Shown here piece by piece: positions 5,471 through 6,328 of a DNA stretch of 6,328 nucleotides. Origin of the DNA: Alphaproteobacteria bacterium UBA685 (GTDB lineage: Bacteria; Pseudomonadota; Alphaproteobacteria; Puniceispirillales; Puniceispirillaceae). The number at the start of each line of letters is the position of its first letter. Position 1 is the stretch's first letter. A program made the position numbers and the translations under genes. The notes below the pieces were generated by a model that made no database searches, was not told where the DNA came from, and was given only the letters and a program-made list of their open reading frames with translations. The stretch is from positions 1 to 6,328 of the forward strand of contig DBMZ01000045.1 in NCBI GenBank assembly GCA_002299005.1, read 5' to 3'.

Positions 5471-6183
5471 TATGGCTGTTCCTTTTTTGCGATCAGCGCC
5501 TCAACAGACGCAAAAAGATTATCGATGATAACATCAACGCCTGCCCGATTTGGGTGCAGGCCATCAGGCTGATTTAAATCAGGCACCAGCGCAACCCCTT
5601 CGAGGAAAAACGGGTAATAAATCACGTCATACTGCCCGGCAAGGGCGGGATATATCGCGTCAAACTCACTTTGATAATCAGCCCCCATATTGGTTGGCGC
5701 CAACATGCCTGCCAATAAAACGGGCACAGATGTCTCTTCTAATTTTGCCAAAATCTCATTCAGATTCTCAAATGATTGCGCAGGTTCAAGCCCGCGCAAC
5801 ATATCATTGCCGCCAAGCGCCACAAGCGCGATATCTGGCTTATCAAACAGCGCCCAATCAAGGCGCGCAAGACCGCCTTTGGTTGTATCGCCTGAGACGC
5901 CCGCATTAATCACCTCAATCACGCCTGCCCCATATGCCTCATCAAGGCGCGCCTGCAATACATCCGTCAGCCCATCACCCGGCCCAAGCCCATATCCGGC
6001 TGTCAGGCTGTCGCCCAATGCCAATAATTTCAAGCGCGGTTGCATGGCCCGCTCCTCGCCTATCGCTGCGACAGGAAAGGCCGCGAAAAAGGTGAACTGA
6101 AATAACAGGCAAAGCGTAAATAGGCCAAACGGGATAGAACGCATGAAGAGGTCACTCTTTGTTGTTTTTGACGTTTTTGACAT
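5470..6183 (-). CDS. tesA: TesA-like SGNH hydrolase (arylesterase / acyl-CoA thioesterase I / lysophospholipase), exported
   Basis: A 237-residue periplasmic esterase of the SGNH/GDSL superfamily, TesA type, hydrolysing acyl esters or thioesters; the true substrate is not evident. All four blocks are present. GDSLTAGYG carries nucleophile S59, NAGVSGDTT the oxyanion G95, LGGNDMLRG the oxyanion N126, and DGLHPN the catalytic D207 and H210. The N-terminus has a basic stretch, then a hydrophobic segment (about 17-40, FGLFTLCLLFQFTFFAAFPVAA) and a likely signal peptidase I site after VAA near residue 40. The cysteine in the segment is not in a proper lipobox. The ATG at 6183 has no clear ribosome site. 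ATG 6144 (residue 14) would give a more compact signal peptide and is a real alternative. It is first in an operon with the DUF3429 gene. In many bacteria tesA faces an ABC transporter gene, but none is visible within the window. Confidence 0.93.
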   Translation of the reverse strand: MSKTSKTTKSDLFMRSIPFGLFTLCLLFQFTFFAAFPVAAIGEERAMQPRLKLLALGDSLTAGYGLGPGDGLTDVLQARLDEAYGAGVIEVINAGVSGDTTKGGLARLDWALFDKPDIALVALGGNDMLRGLEPAQSFENLNEILAKLEETSVPVLLAGMLAPTNMGADYQSEFDAIYPALAGQYDVIYYPFFLEGVALVPDLNQPDGLHPNRAGVDVIIDNLFASVEALIAKKEQP

Positions 6184-6223
6184 TTAGTAAAGAACCCACA
6201 TTTTTTATGCTAGAAAGAACTGG

Positions 6224-6236
6224 TATCAGTCTGATA
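6224..6236. repeat. 13-nt palindrome upstream of tesA
   Basis: TATCAG-T-CTGATA is a perfect inverted repeat about 41 nt before the tesA ATG, where an operator would be expected. A related but differently spaced palindrome (ATCAGA-A-TCTGAT) lies upstream of the IalB-like gene at 3151-3163. No regulator can be named. Confidence 0.35.
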
Positions 6237-6299
6237 GCCGCCATTGTGACTTATTATTATTTGCCATCTTATTACCTAATTCGCCTGCTAAACAATTGC

Positions 6300-6320
6300 A
6301 AGCCATCGCGGCTTCGCGAT
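6300..6320. repeat. Two overlapping short inverted repeats at the right edge
   Basis: AAGCC (6300-6304)/GGCTT (6310-6314) and ATCGCG (6305-6310)/CGCGAT (6315-6320) share bases and could form alternative stems. They may belong to the leader or end of a gene beyond the window. No T tract follows within the window. Confidence 0.35.
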
Positions 6321-6328
6321 ATATGAAA

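Noticed and set aside
6207..6326. Small plus-strand open frame of 39 codons with a hydrophobic, Tyr-rich middle (ISLIAAIVTYYYLPSYYLIRLL)
   Set aside because: No ribosome binding site precedes the ATG. It starts only 23 bases from the divergent tesA start, so it would occupy the tesA promoter. It contains two unrelated inverted repeats. It is kept only as a remote possibility.
1..6328. CRISPR arrays, insertion sequences, tRNA or rRNA genes, phage or defence genes
   Set aside because: I looked for regular spacer repeats, transposase motifs with terminal repeats, tRNA TTCGA-type loops and defence-family motifs, and saw none. All sizeable genes are conserved chromosomal families with similar base composition.

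Overview
The window is about 6.3 kb of ordinary chromosomal DNA from an alphaproteobacterium of moderate GC content, compactly coded on both strands. The alphaproteobacterial call rests on three things. The sigma/anti-sigma pair closely resembles Rhodobacter RpoE-ChrR. An IalB-family secreted protein is present. The partial fructose-bisphosphatase resembles the CbbF/GlpX-independent class I enzymes of that group. The base composition and gene set would fit a marine lineage such as SAR116, but that is inference and cannot be settled here.

Layout from left to right. Bases 1-299 (minus) hold the N-terminal third of a class I fructose-1,6-bisphosphatase that runs off the left edge. A strong 14-bp hairpin with a T tract at 357-388 ends transcription of the next gene, a BI-1/YccA-family seven-helix membrane protein (455-1174, minus), which has a good sigma-70-like promoter at 1235-1263. 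Next comes a two-gene minus-strand unit: an exported IalB-family protein (2479-3072) followed by the radical SAM RNA methyltransferase RlmN (1292-2488), whose start overlaps the upstream gene by 10 nt. A 455-nt divergent non-coding region (3073-3527) carries hairpins and repeats. It separates this unit from a plus-strand pair: an ECF11-type sigma factor (3528-4178) and a ChrR-like cupin anti-sigma factor (4190-4900). This pair converges on a second minus-strand operon, a TesA-like SGNH esterase (5470-6183) and a DUF3429 membrane protein (4931-5470), which overlap by one base (TAATG). The last 145 bases are upstream of tesA and contain small palindromes but no convincing gene.

Functionally the most coherent unit is the sigma/anti-sigma pair. 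In Rhodobacter sphaeroides the homologous pair mounts the singlet-oxygen response: ChrR holds RpoE inactive through a zinc-bound N-terminal domain, and its C-terminal cupin domain is needed for signal response. Here the cupin metal ligands (H169, H171, E175, H205) are all kept. Three of the four ligands of the N-terminal zinc site are replaced (E18, N47, S50; only H43 remains). The sigma factor also carries an unusual N-terminal extension of roughly 30 residues, and an imperfect 16-bp direct repeat with a 22-bp period lies just before its start. This zinc-less ChrR variant is the best candidate for something not fully described. The rest of the window looks like conserved housekeeping and envelope genes.
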